Positions 55,686-64,000 of a stretch of 64,000 nt of DNA are shown here, in pieces. Each line of letters begins with the position of its first letter. Within the stretch, counting starts at the first letter, position 1. Position numbers and translations under genes: made by a program. Source of the stretch: Paracoccaceae bacterium (GTDB lineage Bacteria > Pseudomonadota > Alphaproteobacteria > Rhodobacterales > Rhodobacteraceae). The stretch lies in the NCBI GenBank assembly GCA_958296035.1, contig OY282431.1:806001-870000 (forward strand). Direction: 5' to 3'. The notes below the pieces were generated by a model that saw only the letters and a program-made list of their open reading frames with translations, searched no databases and had not been told where the DNA came from.

Positions 55686-56407
55686 AAATGGCTCAATCCT
55701 GCCTCGTCGTTGAGGACTTGTGTGCCGGCTATGAGCAAGAGGTTCTCGTTGTCGACAATGTCAGCCTTAGCGTTGCAAAGGGATCAATCGTTGGACTCGT
55801 AGGCGCCAATGGTGCAGGCAAATCGTCGTTATTGAAGGCGGTTCTCGGATATCTGAAGCCCAGCAGCGGCACAGTTACGTTCCAGGGCAAAGATATCACC
55901 GGCCACCGACCCGATCTCAGCTGTAGCCTGGGTATCGGCTATCTCATGGAGGGTCATTCGGTCTTTCCCAGCTTGACCGTGGAAGAGAACCTGTTGCTGG
56001 GCATGTGGCCAAAGCGCCGGCAAGCCTCGGTTGTCAAGGCAGCGCTCGAACGGGCATATACGCGGGCGCCACTCCTGATGGAGCGTCGAAAGTCCCTTGC
56101 AGGGCTACTGTCGGGGGGTCAGCAGAGGATACTGGAACTTGAACGCCTGTACATGGCGGGTCCCTCGCTTCTCCTGATCGACGAGCCGTCACTGGGCCTC
56201 GCCCCGAACCTCGTTCAACAGACATTCGACCGGATTCAGGAATTTAGCAAGGAGGGCATAGCAGTAGTCTTGATTGACCAGAATGTACGCAAGGTCGCCG
56301 AAGTCGCCGACTATGTCTATGTCTTGCAGTTGGGCCGGATCAGAAAGGAAGGTACAGGGCAGCTGATTTCCATGGATATCGAGAATATCGTCAAGGCGTT
56401 TATCTGA
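55682..56407 (+). CDS. Branched-chain amino acid-type ABC ATPase, LivF type
   Basis: A 241-residue ATPase (ATGA overlap with the previous gene). Walker A GANGAGKSS, GIGYLMEGHSVFPSLTVEEN (LivF-like region), signature LLSGGQQRILELERLYM and Walker B LLLIDEPSLGLAPNLVQQ. VVLIDQNVRKVAEVADYVYV is the LivF H-loop variant, with Gln-Asn where most ABC ATPases have His-Asp. After the signature the usual ARAL is replaced by ELERLYM. Works as partner of the LivG-type ATPase. Confidence 0.9.
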   Translation: MKMAQSCLVVEDLCAGYEQEVLVVDNVSLSVAKGSIVGLVGANGAGKSSLLKAVLGYLKPSSGTVTFQGKDITGHRPDLSCSLGIGYLMEGHSVFPSLTVEENLLLGMWPKRRQASVVKAALERAYTRAPLLMERRKSLAGLLSGGQQRILELERLYMAGPSLLLIDEPSLGLAPNLVQQTFDRIQEFSKEGIAVVLIDQNVRKVAEVADYVYVLQLGRIRKEGTGQLISMDIENIVKAFI

Positions 56408-56408
56408 C

Positions 56409-57314
56409 ATGCACTTTGAACTCCTTGCCCATCCGGCAATTGTCGGGCAGTTTATTATCGACGGTCTCGGCCGTGGTGTTATGTATGGTCTGATGGGTAT
56501 GGGGCTGGCACTGATATTCGGGATCATGGGACTGATAAATTTCGCCCATGGGTCCTTCTTCATGATCGCTACCTACATCATGTATTTTGTCGCAGTGCAT
56601 TTGGGCGTACCATTTCCGATCGGCATCATGTTTGCTGCGCTGGGACTGTTCCTCTTCGGGGCTGCCTTTGAGCGCGGACTTATTACACCGCTACGAGCAC
56701 GGCTTGGCAGAAACTGGCTGGTTGATGGTTACGTGATGACCATCGGACTGCAAATTGTCCTGGAAAACCTTGCTTTGATTGTAATGGGACCGCGTGAGCA
56801 CGGAATATCCAGGTTGATTCAGGGTCGCATGTCTGTGTCAGGCGTAATCCTGACCAATGAACGCATCCTCATTTTCTCGGTCGCCATCATGGTTGTTGCA
56901 ACGCTGGCGGCCTTCATGCGCCTGACGAGCTTGGGACGGGCCATTCGCGCGACGTCTGAACACCCGGATGCGGCCATGGCGATGGGGATCGATGTTCGCA
57001 GGATCTATACGATCACCTTTGCGCTCGGCTCAGCTCTGATTGGGGGAGTCGGAGGGTTGCTCCTTTCCACCTATCCTGCTTTCCCGACCATTGGCAGCGA
57101 TGTTCTGATCAAGTCCTTCATTGTGGTAATCGTTGGCGGTCTGGGAAACGTGTGGGCAGCGATGATAGCCGGCATACTGCTTGGCCTCGTCGAGTCCTTT
57201 GCGCAAGGTATCGCTTCGGCAGGCTGGCAAAACTCCATCATCGCTGCGATCGTGGTTATGGTGCTGGTCTTTCGTCCGTCGGGCCTGTTCAGCAAGCCGA
57301 TTTCAAGGCCCTGA
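56409..57314 (+). CDS. Branched-chain amino acid-type ABC permease, LivH type
   Basis: A 301-residue permease beginning one base after the LivF stop. DGLGRGVMYGLMGMGLALIF, GIMGLINFAHGSFFMIATYI, GRAIRATSEHPDAAMAMGID and FIVVIVGGLGNVWAAMIAGI, with the late ASAGWQNSIIAAIVVMVLVF, define LivH. About eight membrane segments are visible. Forms the channel with the LivM-type protein. Confidence 0.93.
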   Translation: MHFELLAHPAIVGQFIIDGLGRGVMYGLMGMGLALIFGIMGLINFAHGSFFMIATYIMYFVAVHLGVPFPIGIMFAALGLFLFGAAFERGLITPLRARLGRNWLVDGYVMTIGLQIVLENLALIVMGPREHGISRLIQGRMSVSGVILTNERILIFSVAIMVVATLAAFMRLTSLGRAIRATSEHPDAAMAMGIDVRRIYTITFALGSALIGGVGGLLLSTYPAFPTIGSDVLIKSFIVVIVGGLGNVWAAMIAGILLGLVESFAQGIASAGWQNSIIAAIVVMVLVFRPSGLFSKPISRP

Positions 57315-57329
57315 CGCGGGGCGAAGAAC

Positions 57330-58304
57330 ATGCTTGCGTCGAGATGGAAATATGCCGGATTTTCCCTGGTACTGCTGTTTCTTGCCGCAGTTCCGGCGGT
57401 CGCAAACAACAACTACCTGACCGCCGTATTCGTTTCTGTGCTGCTGTTCTTCATCCTTGCGGCACTGTTCGACTTCATGCTGGGTTACCTGAACATATTC
57501 AATTTCGGTATCGGTGGTTTCATGGCGCTGGGTGCCTATACGTCGGCACTTCTGGCCTACCATTATGGTATCTCACCCTGGTTCGGACTGTTGGCAGGCG
57601 GCTGTGCGACCCTGCTTCTGGGACTCTTCGCCGGCATCATTACGCTTCGTTTGCGTGGCATCTATGTCGGGTTGACGACCCTGTTTCTCGCCGAATTTGT
57701 GCTGTTTGCACTGTCCAACTTGCGGGAATACACCCGCGGCGCTGCCGGACTGCAAGTCTCTTCGCTGCCGGACCTCTTCGGCATAAGTTTCAGCCGCAGC
57801 AATCCGCTGGCACTTTACTACGTGCTGTTTGTGATTTGCGTGGTCATTTATGTCACCCTTCATTGCGTGGTCAATTCCCGAATCGGGTTGGTCTTCAAGG
57901 CCATCCGGGACGACCAGCTCGGGGCAAGTGTCCTTGGTTTCAACGTCGTTCGCTACAAACTGCTGAACTTCACAATTGCTTCTTTCTTTATCGGCGTGGT
58001 CGGCGCCTTCTACGGCAATTATATTGGCATACTGGTTCCAACACCCCAGGAGTTTGGCGTTGCCCGAACCACAGAAATCCTGACCATTGCCTATGTCGGT
58101 GGCCGCGGGACGCTGTGGGGCTCGTTACTCGGGGCCTTTGCACTGATTGGGTTACAAGAGGTGTTTTCCGTCGTCGATCAGTGGCGGCTGGTGCTTTATG
58201 GCGCTTTTCTGGTGTTTGTATTGATGGTCTTCCCCCGTGGATTGGCAGGAGGCTGCAAGCAGCTTGCCGCATGGATAACCCGCCAGGTGCAACCAAGGCG
58301 TTGA
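57330..58304 (+). CDS. Branched-chain amino acid-type ABC permease, LivM type
   Basis: A 324-residue permease 15 bases after LivH. NNNYLTAVFVSVLLFFILAA, DFMLGYLNIFNFGIGGFMAL (with GYLNIFNFG where LivM usually has GxxSLGHAAF), FKAIRDDQLGASVLGFNVVR and the late GGRGTLWGSLLGAFALIGLQ are the LivM landmarks. It completes the five-gene transporter 53644-58304. A long plus-strand open frame at 57152-58342 is only its out-of-frame shadow. Confidence 0.93.
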   Translation: MLASRWKYAGFSLVLLFLAAVPAVANNNYLTAVFVSVLLFFILAALFDFMLGYLNIFNFGIGGFMALGAYTSALLAYHYGISPWFGLLAGGCATLLLGLFAGIITLRLRGIYVGLTTLFLAEFVLFALSNLREYTRGAAGLQVSSLPDLFGISFSRSNPLALYYVLFVICVVIYVTLHCVVNSRIGLVFKAIRDDQLGASVLGFNVVRYKLLNFTIASFFIGVVGAFYGNYIGILVPTPQEFGVARTTEILTIAYVGGRGTLWGSLLGAFALIGLQEVFSVVDQWRLVLYGAFLVFVLMVFPRGLAGGCKQLAAWITRQVQPRR

Positions 58305-58647
58305 CGGCCAGTCATGATGGTTCTGGACAGCAGGAGATCTGACAGGGTTAGGCCGAAAATCAACAGGCACCAACGCAGGCAGGCCTTACTAATCCCGAGC
58401 AACATGTCGCCGCAGTGGCCGGACAATTGAAGCAACAGGCGGCGATCTTGAAGGCCATGGGATCTGGAGCCGACGAACAGGAGTCAGTGATGCTGTGCCG
58501 GTTCCTGGCGAGATGACGGCCAATGCGTTCGCGCCAGCAGGCAATACTGATCGGGCTCGCCTGCCAAGAGAATCCAGATCCCCCGCAGCCCGAGGCTAGA
58601 GAGTATCTGCCTTGCGAAAATCAAGTGGCCTGACTGTGGCTGTAACC
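58305..58647. other. Intergenic, no recognisable gene
   Basis: Convergent space between the LivM-type gene and the MetX-like hydrolase. No gene and no strong terminator hairpin were recognised. Confidence 0.5.
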
Positions 58648-59658
58648 CTAACTTGCCAGCAATTCCCTTAGCGCCCTGTTTACGAATGCGACGTCGTCCG
58701 GGTTGGCAGCACCACCGGCGTAATGTCCCCAAATTGAAGGAATGATTCTCAGTTCTGCATTGGCCATGTGCTTGACCTCATAGGCGCTGTCATCAGGCGG
58801 AAAGTACAGGTCAGTCTCGCTAGGCATGACGATGGCTTTGGCCGAGATGGACCGCAGTGCGTGCTCATAATTCCCCATATAAGTATCGTTGTCACTGATA
58901 TTGCTGTGCTGCCATGTCCAGATCTGCGCCAGCATGTTGTTGGCATCGCGTTTCAGGAACAATTCCTCCCAGAATTCGACTAGGAATTCCTCAACTGTTG
59001 CGGACCCCATGCGACGATAGAGGTGCTGGCGATAGAAGGCCTGAGACAATGCCCAACCGGCCCATCCTCGCCCCATTGCTCGGAGACCGGTCTTGGGCGG
59101 ATCCACATAGTTGCCACCTTTCCATGCCGAGTCCGCGGTCAAGGCCGCCTTCATGCCTTCAAGAAATACGTGATTATGTGGAGAGGTTCGAGCAGACCCG
59201 GCGATTGGTGCAATGCGTTCGACTTCGTCGGGAAACAACGCCGCCCAGTGATAGGCCTGTTGTGCGGCCATGGACCAACCCACCACCAGGGCCACTCTGT
59301 CTATACCGTAACGTTCGCGTAGCAGTCGCCTTTGCAGCCGCACGTTGTCCAGAATGGTAACACCTGGAAATCCTGACCTGTCATGAGGAGGACTTGTATT
59401 CGAGGGAGAGGATGACAGACCATTCCCCGTAAGGTTGGGCACGACGATAAAATACCTATCGGGATTGAGTGCCATGTCGGTGCCGATCAGGAACTGGTTG
59501 TCTTCGTGTGTTCCGTAGAAACGGGTCGGATAGACGATGGCGTTGCTCTTGTCTGCATTCAGTTTGCCGTGCACCTGGTAGGCAAGTCTTGCATTTGAAA
59601 GAGTGATGCCGGATTGCAGGGTGACCTTTTCTACATCGAAGGTTTCGTAATTGCGCAT
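58648..59658 (-). CDS. Alpha/beta hydrolase of the homoserine O-acetyltransferase (MetX-like) group
   Basis: A 336-residue protein from ATG 59658 (CAGGAACC upstream); the frame is open to 60015, but that part is not family-like. TLQSGITLSNARLAYQVHGK, NAIVYPTRFYGTHEDNQFLI, RYFIVVPNLTGNGLSSSPSN and VALVVGWSMAAQQAYHWAAL (nucleophile Ser in GWSMA, where true MetX has GGSMGG) define the branch. The acid is in MPSETDLYFPPDDSAYE and the His in SIWGHYAGGAANPDD. The altered nucleophile elbow and short length make a genuine methionine-pathway acyltransferase unlikely. An esterase or amidase of the MetX-like family is more probable. Convergent with the Liv operon. Confidence 0.85.
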   Translation of the reverse strand: MRNYETFDVEKVTLQSGITLSNARLAYQVHGKLNADKSNAIVYPTRFYGTHEDNQFLIGTDMALNPDRYFIVVPNLTGNGLSSSPSNTSPPHDRSGFPGVTILDNVRLQRRLLRERYGIDRVALVVGWSMAAQQAYHWAALFPDEVERIAPIAGSARTSPHNHVFLEGMKAALTADSAWKGGNYVDPPKTGLRAMGRGWAGWALSQAFYRQHLYRRMGSATVEEFLVEFWEELFLKRDANNMLAQIWTWQHSNISDNDTYMGNYEHALRSISAKAIVMPSETDLYFPPDDSAYEVKHMANAELRIIPSIWGHYAGGAANPDDVAFVNRALRELLAS

Positions 59659-60149
59659 GGTTTTCGGTTCCTGTTGGTCTGGCCGGGCAGAGCAGGACTC
59701 TGGCAAGGTCGTTTTCAATGGCCGGTCTACTTGCTTTTCAACCTCTTGCCGACAGCATGGGGGAAGATTCGTGAATGAACCACCATTGGGCAGGCGGATG
59801 CGTGTATATAGAGCCCGCAGCTCTTTCGGAATCCTGCGCTGCAGATATCCTGAAAGGTGTCGAAGTTCACGACGGCCGCCCGGGCATTTGTAGCGAAATG
59901 TGCTTCTGGAATTCAAGCCAACCCGAAGCCAGCTTCCAGCTTCCAGCGGCCTTTGTTGAAGGGCCGAGGCACCTACGCTATATCTAGGGGGTACCGGCGC
60001 CCACAGGTTGGCCATGTGCCGAATGCGGATAGTGAAGATGTGCTGCTGAGGCGAAGGAAGGACGTCATCAAGGCAACGCTGAATTCGCTACTCGCGTCGA
60101 ATCTGTCAGACTTCCAGTGATCGTTGGGTCGGACACTCGGACTAGCAAG
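59659..60149. other. Intergenic, no recognisable gene
   Basis: Divergent space between the MetX-like gene and the SbcD-like nuclease. Short frames such as 59857-60120 plus have no family resemblance. No SAM-type riboswitch sequence was seen upstream of the MetX-like gene. Confidence 0.5.
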
Positions 60150-61490
60150 ATGGTTGATCAAGCAGCGATTCTGGCGATCGGAGATGTGCACCTGGGCAAA
60201 CGCTGCTCAGGCGTGCCGGACCTCGTTTGGTCCTGGGGCATCGACCGAGGAGAGCTGACGCCAGCTGGCGCACTGGAGCGTGCCACAGACTTCGCAATTG
60301 AACAGAAAGTGGATGCGGTTCTTTTCGCAGGAGACGTGGTGGAGAGCACCAATGCCCGATTCGAAGCGATACCGCCGCTCGAGGATTGCGTAGGACGGCT
60401 GAGGAGAGAAGGGATCCAGGTCATTGCTGTAGCCGGCAACCATGATGTCGAGGCCCTGCCGAGACTCGAGCGCCTTCTGGGCGGATTTACCCTGTTGGGA
60501 GCCGCAGGCATATGGGAGTCCAAGGCAGTAACGAGAAACAAGGTGCCCGTCGCCGAGATCGTCGGCTGGTCGTTCGGCGAGCGGTTTGTGCGCCAGAGTC
60601 CGGTAACAGAGCTCCTTTTGAATCCGCTGGAGGCCGTGTCGACTTCCGTTCCCCGTATCGGTTTGCTTCACGCCGATCTGAACGTTTCCGGAGGGTCCTA
60701 CGCGCCGGTAAGGCAAGTCGAACTGGACGATACCGGCTACGATGCCTGGCTTCTCGGTCACATTCACAAGCCTTCCATTGAGGGACTTTCTGGTCGAGAG
60801 AGTTCCCGGCCATCGGGTTACCTAGGCTCCCTGGTTGGGCTCGACTCGTCAGAAACGGGGCCTCATGGTCCATGGATCTTGAGGGTGCACGACGGACGCA
60901 AGCTCGACCTGCAACATATCCCCTTGGCGCCGCTCCGCTGGGAGCAGGTCTCCATTTCAGTCGAAGGACTCGAACACGCCGACGATGTAGCAGACCGATT
61001 GTTGAGTGAGGCGACAGAACTCGTTCGTCGAATTGGTCGGGAAGGCCCCGCACCCCGTGCGATAGGAATGATCGCTCGACTGACGGGTTCGAGTCCTTGC
61101 CATGAAGACATCAGCAGGCGCATCGATGCCGGCGAATGGAAGGACCTTGGCCGCGTCATCGACGGGACGGCGGTTTTCTTAAGCAAGATAGTCGCCGCGA
61201 TGACCCCTCAGCTGGATCTAGCTGAAATCGCCAAAGGGGACGACCCCGCCGCTTTGATGGCCCGTCGGTTGATCGTCCTCCAACAAGACAACGACCAGTC
61301 GAGGGTGCTACTCGCCGAAGCTCGTGCAGCGTTAATAGGTATTGCCCGCGACGAGCGGTGGTCCGTCGTCGACGAGCATCGGAGCACGGGCGCCCCGCAT
61401 TCGGACCAGGCATTGCGCGATGTGCTCTTGCGATCCGGGATGACGGCCCTGAACGCCATGTTGTTGCAGAGCGATCCGGGCGATCCGTGA
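60150..61490 (+). CDS. SbcD/Mre11-like DNA repair exonuclease (metallophosphoesterase)
   Basis: A 446-residue protein from ATG 60150; a GTG at 60117 would add 11 residues. The calcineurin-type phosphoesterase motifs are in order: LAIGDVHLGKR (motif I), VLFAGDVVEST (II), IAVAGNHDVEAL (III), LLHADLNVSG (IV) and AWLLGHIHKPS (V, GHxH). A roughly 200-residue C-terminal helical region follows, as in SbcD/Mre11 or YhaO proteins. The family is a Mn-dependent nuclease acting on DNA ends and hairpins. Its stop overlaps the start of the SMC-like ATPase by one base (TGATG), so the two form a nuclease/ATPase complex in the manner of SbcCD. Confidence 0.9.
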   Translation: MVDQAAILAIGDVHLGKRCSGVPDLVWSWGIDRGELTPAGALERATDFAIEQKVDAVLFAGDVVESTNARFEAIPPLEDCVGRLRREGIQVIAVAGNHDVEALPRLERLLGGFTLLGAAGIWESKAVTRNKVPVAEIVGWSFGERFVRQSPVTELLLNPLEAVSTSVPRIGLLHADLNVSGGSYAPVRQVELDDTGYDAWLLGHIHKPSIEGLSGRESSRPSGYLGSLVGLDSSETGPHGPWILRVHDGRKLDLQHIPLAPLRWEQVSISVEGLEHADDVADRLLSEATELVRRIGREGPAPRAIGMIARLTGSSPCHEDISRRIDAGEWKDLGRVIDGTAVFLSKIVAAMTPQLDLAEIAKGDDPAALMARRLIVLQQDNDQSRVLLAEARAALIGIARDERWSVVDEHRSTGAPHSDQALRDVLLRSGMTALNAMLLQSDPGDP

Positions 61491-64000
61491 TGAAGCTGAC
61501 GCGACTGAAAATCGACCGGCTACCGGGGATCGACCAGCCTTTCGAGATTAATTCACTGGATTCCGGTGTTCACGTCATGATTGGGCCGAACGCGATTGGG
61601 AAGTCGAGCATTTGCCGGGCGGTCGAGGCCCTGTACTGGGTTGACCGAGGTCCTGCAGAACGAACCCTTGTGACTGCCCAATTCGAACTGGAAGGCGAAA
61701 CCTGGCTGGCGGAACGTGAAGGTACGCGGCTGAGATGGCGTCGTGAAAACGGGGATGAGGTACGGCCGAGAATCCCGGGTTCCCACCACCATCGCTGTTT
61801 CTTTCTCCGCCTGCGGGATCTGATCGATCCATCTTTGGACGGCACACAGGATGTTGCCTCCGAGATCAGGCGACAGATGTCCGGCGGGTTTGACATACAC
61901 CGGATTTCGGACACCTACTTTTCCGATATTTCCGTACGGCACGTGCGCCGACTACGCAACGAGTTCAATGACGCTGCTAGCAAGGTGCAGGCGACGGAGG
62001 GGAAGCAGGCGGAGTTGCAGCGCCGTGAGGACAAACTGGGGGTCCTGCAGTCGCGGCTCGACGCCGCGGAAACTGGCGCGCACCGCCTGCCACTGGTCAA
62101 TCGATCGATCGGGCTGGCTGGTCGCAAAGAAGAATATGAGACCGTTAGAAAGGAAATCGCGGCCCTGCCCGATGTGCTGGCAAGCATAACCGGTCAGGAA
62201 TTGGGGCAGATTAAGCAGCAACAAGCGCGTATTGGCGAATTGGACATACGAATCCGAGACCTGGAAAGCCAACTGAAAGCCGCGCGCGATTCCACTCGGG
62301 GGTCTCGACTGACGGCCGAGGTGAACCAGTCCGAACTCACAGTCTGGCGTGAGAATGCCGAAAAACTGGCTCGCGTCGAGTTGGAGCTTGAGAACGCGAG
62401 GGCTCATCGTGGGGAATGTCAAAAGGAAGTCGAGTCTGCCTTGTTGGCTCTCGGTGGGCGCGGTGTGGAGGAGGTCGTCCTCACACTGGCGGAACACAGA
62501 CGGCTGTTCGAATTCTTGCGCGCCGCAAGCGACCACCGTACGCGAAGAAGCGCTATCGAAGAAAGACTGCACCTCCTTGCGAGAATCGAGCATGGCGAGA
62601 ATGGAGAAAACCAACTCGTGGAACTGCGTGCGGCGCTCGAACTGCTACGCCAGTGGCTTCGTTCTCCTGAAGAGGTATCGCGCCGGGAAAAGCCGGGAGA
62701 GCAGAGGGTCTGGATTCTAGTTGCCGTGGCGATCGCAGTCCTCGGTGCAGCCCTGGCGCTGATTGCCGACCCACGGTTCGTTTTACTGTTGGCGGTCGGT
62801 GTTGGAATCTTGATGCCGGTCTTCCTGCAGCAAAGTACGAACACAGTTTCAACCGGGCGCCCTCAAGCAGAGAAGGCATTTGCACGTCTCGGTGTAGAAG
62901 CGCCCGATCAATGGAGTGCAGGGGCGGTCGAATCACGATTGCGCAACCTCGAAGCAGACGTTGTGTCCATTGAGTCGCGCCTGCAGCGCGCCCGAGACCG
63001 AGATGGAGACAGGCAAAGCCTCAATACACAATTGGAGCAGCTCGACGAGGCAAAAGCCGTACTTGATGAACAGCGGCGCAATTTGCTCAAGAGTCTAAAG
63101 CTGGATTCCCTGCCACCGGACGCGGAACTCGTCGATTTCGCGCGCGCTGTCGATCAACTCAGGGCCACCCGTATCAAGTACGAAGGTGCGACAGGTCGCA
63201 TCGAAGAGTTCGAAGCGGAACGCTTGCGCCTCCTTTCTGAGTTGGCTGACGTTCTACAGCAGCATGGTGAACCGTTACCGAAGGACGCAACGACAGCAAA
63301 GGCTTACCTCGCCGCTCTTTCGGATCGCAATGTACGGTTGATCAGGGGACTCGCCGACGAACGCCAGGCGAATACTCAACTGGATCAGAATTCTGCTGAT
63401 CGCAGGGCAGCTGTGGAAACGATCAGGCAGGTCTACGCGACCGCGTCTGTGGAGGACGGGGATGTGGCAGGCCTGACTGCTCTGCAGGATTTGTTACCGC
63501 GGTACAATGAGTTGCGGCAGAGAGCCACAACCCTCCAGGGCCAAATTAGCCTCGATCGGGAAGAGCTTGCGAAGGCCGGGGAAACTGCATTTGCGGGTCT
63601 CGACAGGGCCAGCCTGGAACTGCTGAAACAACAACTTTCCGCGGCGGCAGCCAGGATCGAAGACTTGCGGGGAGAGATCGCCGATGTAAGTGCGCAGGTG
63701 AACGAAGCCAAGCGGAGCAACAGTCTCCAAGACCTGATTGAGCGGCTGGAGAACGCCCGTACCAAGTTGAAGGACTGTCGCGACGAGGCGCTATTCGCCG
63801 GAGCCGGAAGGTTTCTGGTGGGTGCGGTGGAACGGGAATACGAGGCCACTCAGATGCCCCGAGTGTTCGAGCGGGCCTCGGGCCACTTTTCGGCCTTTAC
63901 AAAGCTCAGTTATGAACTTCGGTTGGGTCGCGACAAAGACGCTCCACGCTTGCGAGCACTCGATGTGGTCAGTAGAGAGACACGGGAACTCGATGAACTC
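61490..64000 (+). CDS. SbcC/YhaN-like SMC-type ATPase with internal membrane segments (runs off right edge)
   Basis: 837 residues are visible from ATG 61490. The Rad50-like N-terminus has KLTRLKIDRLPGIDQPFEIN and Walker A MIGPNAIGKSSICRAVEAL. Long coiled coil follows (about residues 150-400 and 480-800, with repeated Leu/Glu/Arg heptads such as LGVLQSRLDAAETG and RIGELDIRIRDLESQLK). Between them, at about residues 405-445, are two hydrophobic stretches (VWILVAVAIAVLGAALALIA and RFVLLLAVGVGILMPVF) typical of the YhaN branch rather than SbcC. The region before the right edge (MPRVFERASGHFSAFTKLSY) leads to the C-terminal signature and Walker B, which lie outside. Expected role is DNA-end processing with the SbcD-like nuclease, possibly at the membrane. 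Confidence 0.88.
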   Translation, partial: MKLTRLKIDRLPGIDQPFEINSLDSGVHVMIGPNAIGKSSICRAVEALYWVDRGPAERTLVTAQFELEGETWLAEREGTRLRWRRENGDEVRPRIPGSHHHRCFFLRLRDLIDPSLDGTQDVASEIRRQMSGGFDIHRISDTYFSDISVRHVRRLRNEFNDAASKVQATEGKQAELQRREDKLGVLQSRLDAAETGAHRLPLVNRSIGLAGRKEEYETVRKEIAALPDVLASITGQELGQIKQQQARIGELDIRIRDLESQLKAARDSTRGSRLTAEVNQSELTVWRENAEKLARVELELENARAHRGECQKEVESALLALGGRGVEEVVLTLAEHRRLFEFLRAASDHRTRRSAIEERLHLLARIEHGENGENQLVELRAALELLRQWLRSPEEVSRREKPGEQRVWILVAVAIAVLGAALALIADPRFVLLLAVGVGILMPVFLQQSTNTVSTGRPQAEKAFARLGVEAPDQWSAGAVESRLRNLEADVVSIESRLQRARDRDGDRQSLNTQLEQLDEAKAVLDEQRRNLLKSLKLDSLPPDAELVDFARAVDQLRATRIKYEGATGRIEEFEAERLRLLSELADVLQQHGEPLPKDATTAKAYLAALSDRNVRLIRGLADERQANTQLDQNSADRRAAVETIRQVYATASVEDGDVAGLTALQDLLPRYNELRQRATTLQGQISLDREELAKAGETAFAGLDRASLELLKQQLSAAAARIEDLRGEIADVSAQVNEAKRSNSLQDLIERLENARTKLKDCRDEALFAGAGRFLVGAVEREYEATQMPRVFERASGHFSAFTKLSYELRLGRDKDAPRLRALDVVSRETRELDEL

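Noticed and set aside
57152-58342. Plus-strand 396-codon frame over the LivH/LivM genes
   Set aside because: Cys/Arg/His-rich product in the wrong frame of two clear permease genes.
58648-59658. Calling the MetX-like protein homoserine O-acetyltransferase
   Set aside because: The nucleophile elbow is GWSMA instead of GGSMGG and no methionine genes are nearby; a general MetX-like hydrolase label is safer.
61078-61105. tRNA T-arm-like string GGGTTCGAGTCC
   Set aside because: It lies inside the SbcD-like coding sequence with no acceptor or anticodon stem around it.

Overview
The window looks like a chromosomal segment of an alphaproteobacterium with mid-range GC. The best marker is a 44-residue aa3-type cytochrome c oxidase subunit IV (29709-29843), a small protein typical of that class. 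Alphaproteobacterial-style ABC operons, an SH3_4-type secreted protein and the PIG-L/GATase-like protein agree with this. A genus cannot be named from the sequence. Coding density is modest: several gaps of 400-800 bases hold nothing recognisable, and there are at least three decayed elements (a group II intron, a fused hydantoinase/DUF917/ABC relic and an ISKra4-type transposase). This suggests a genome with many transporters that is undergoing local decay.

Layout. 1-1563: start of a sulfatase and a DMT permease (both minus). 1828-2705: ORF-less group II intron relic. 3336-11034: a tight plus-strand operon with a PLP desulfhydrase/ACC-deaminase-like enzyme, a complete Dpp/Opp-type peptide ABC transporter and an amidohydrolase. 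11228-13342 (minus): aldo/keto reductase, then three gene remnants joined end to end (ABC ATPase C-terminus, DUF917 fragment, HyuA N-terminus). 13769-20912 (plus): a PIG-L deacetylase with an extra C-terminal domain, a lipoprotein-like penicillin amidase and a GH3-family acyl-amido synthetase. 21156-24886: zinc homeostasis, with znuA and a CDF exporter on plus converging on znuB-znuC on minus. 25336-30871: threonylcarbamoyl-AMP synthase, a long acyl-CoA dehydrogenase followed closely by an MBL-fold hydrolase, cytochrome oxidase subunit IV and ribosomal protein S21.

31688-40657 is a mannoside utilisation locus: a LacI-type repressor diverges from an AGE-family epimerase/isomerase, a cytoplasmic GH2 beta-mannosidase and a CUT1 sugar ABC transporter. 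A 16-bp inverted repeat in the divergent promoter region is the probable operator. 41008-42282 holds a 2-hydroxychromene-2-carboxylate isomerase-like protein and a secreted SH3 protein.

42494-58304 is the most striking region. Two complete, clearly paralogous HyuB-HyuA pairs (minus) flank a class III omega-aminotransferase (plus). A branched-chain-amino-acid-type ABC transporter (plus) is divergent from the second pair across well-formed promoters. ATP-dependent ring opening of a lactam or hydantoin-like amide followed by transamination of the freed amino acid is the simplest combined reading, by analogy with caprolactam catabolism. The substrate is not readable from sequence. 58648-59658 is a MetX-like alpha/beta hydrolase. 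60150 to the right edge is an SbcD-like nuclease translationally coupled to a long SMC-like ATPase with two membrane segments, which runs off the window.
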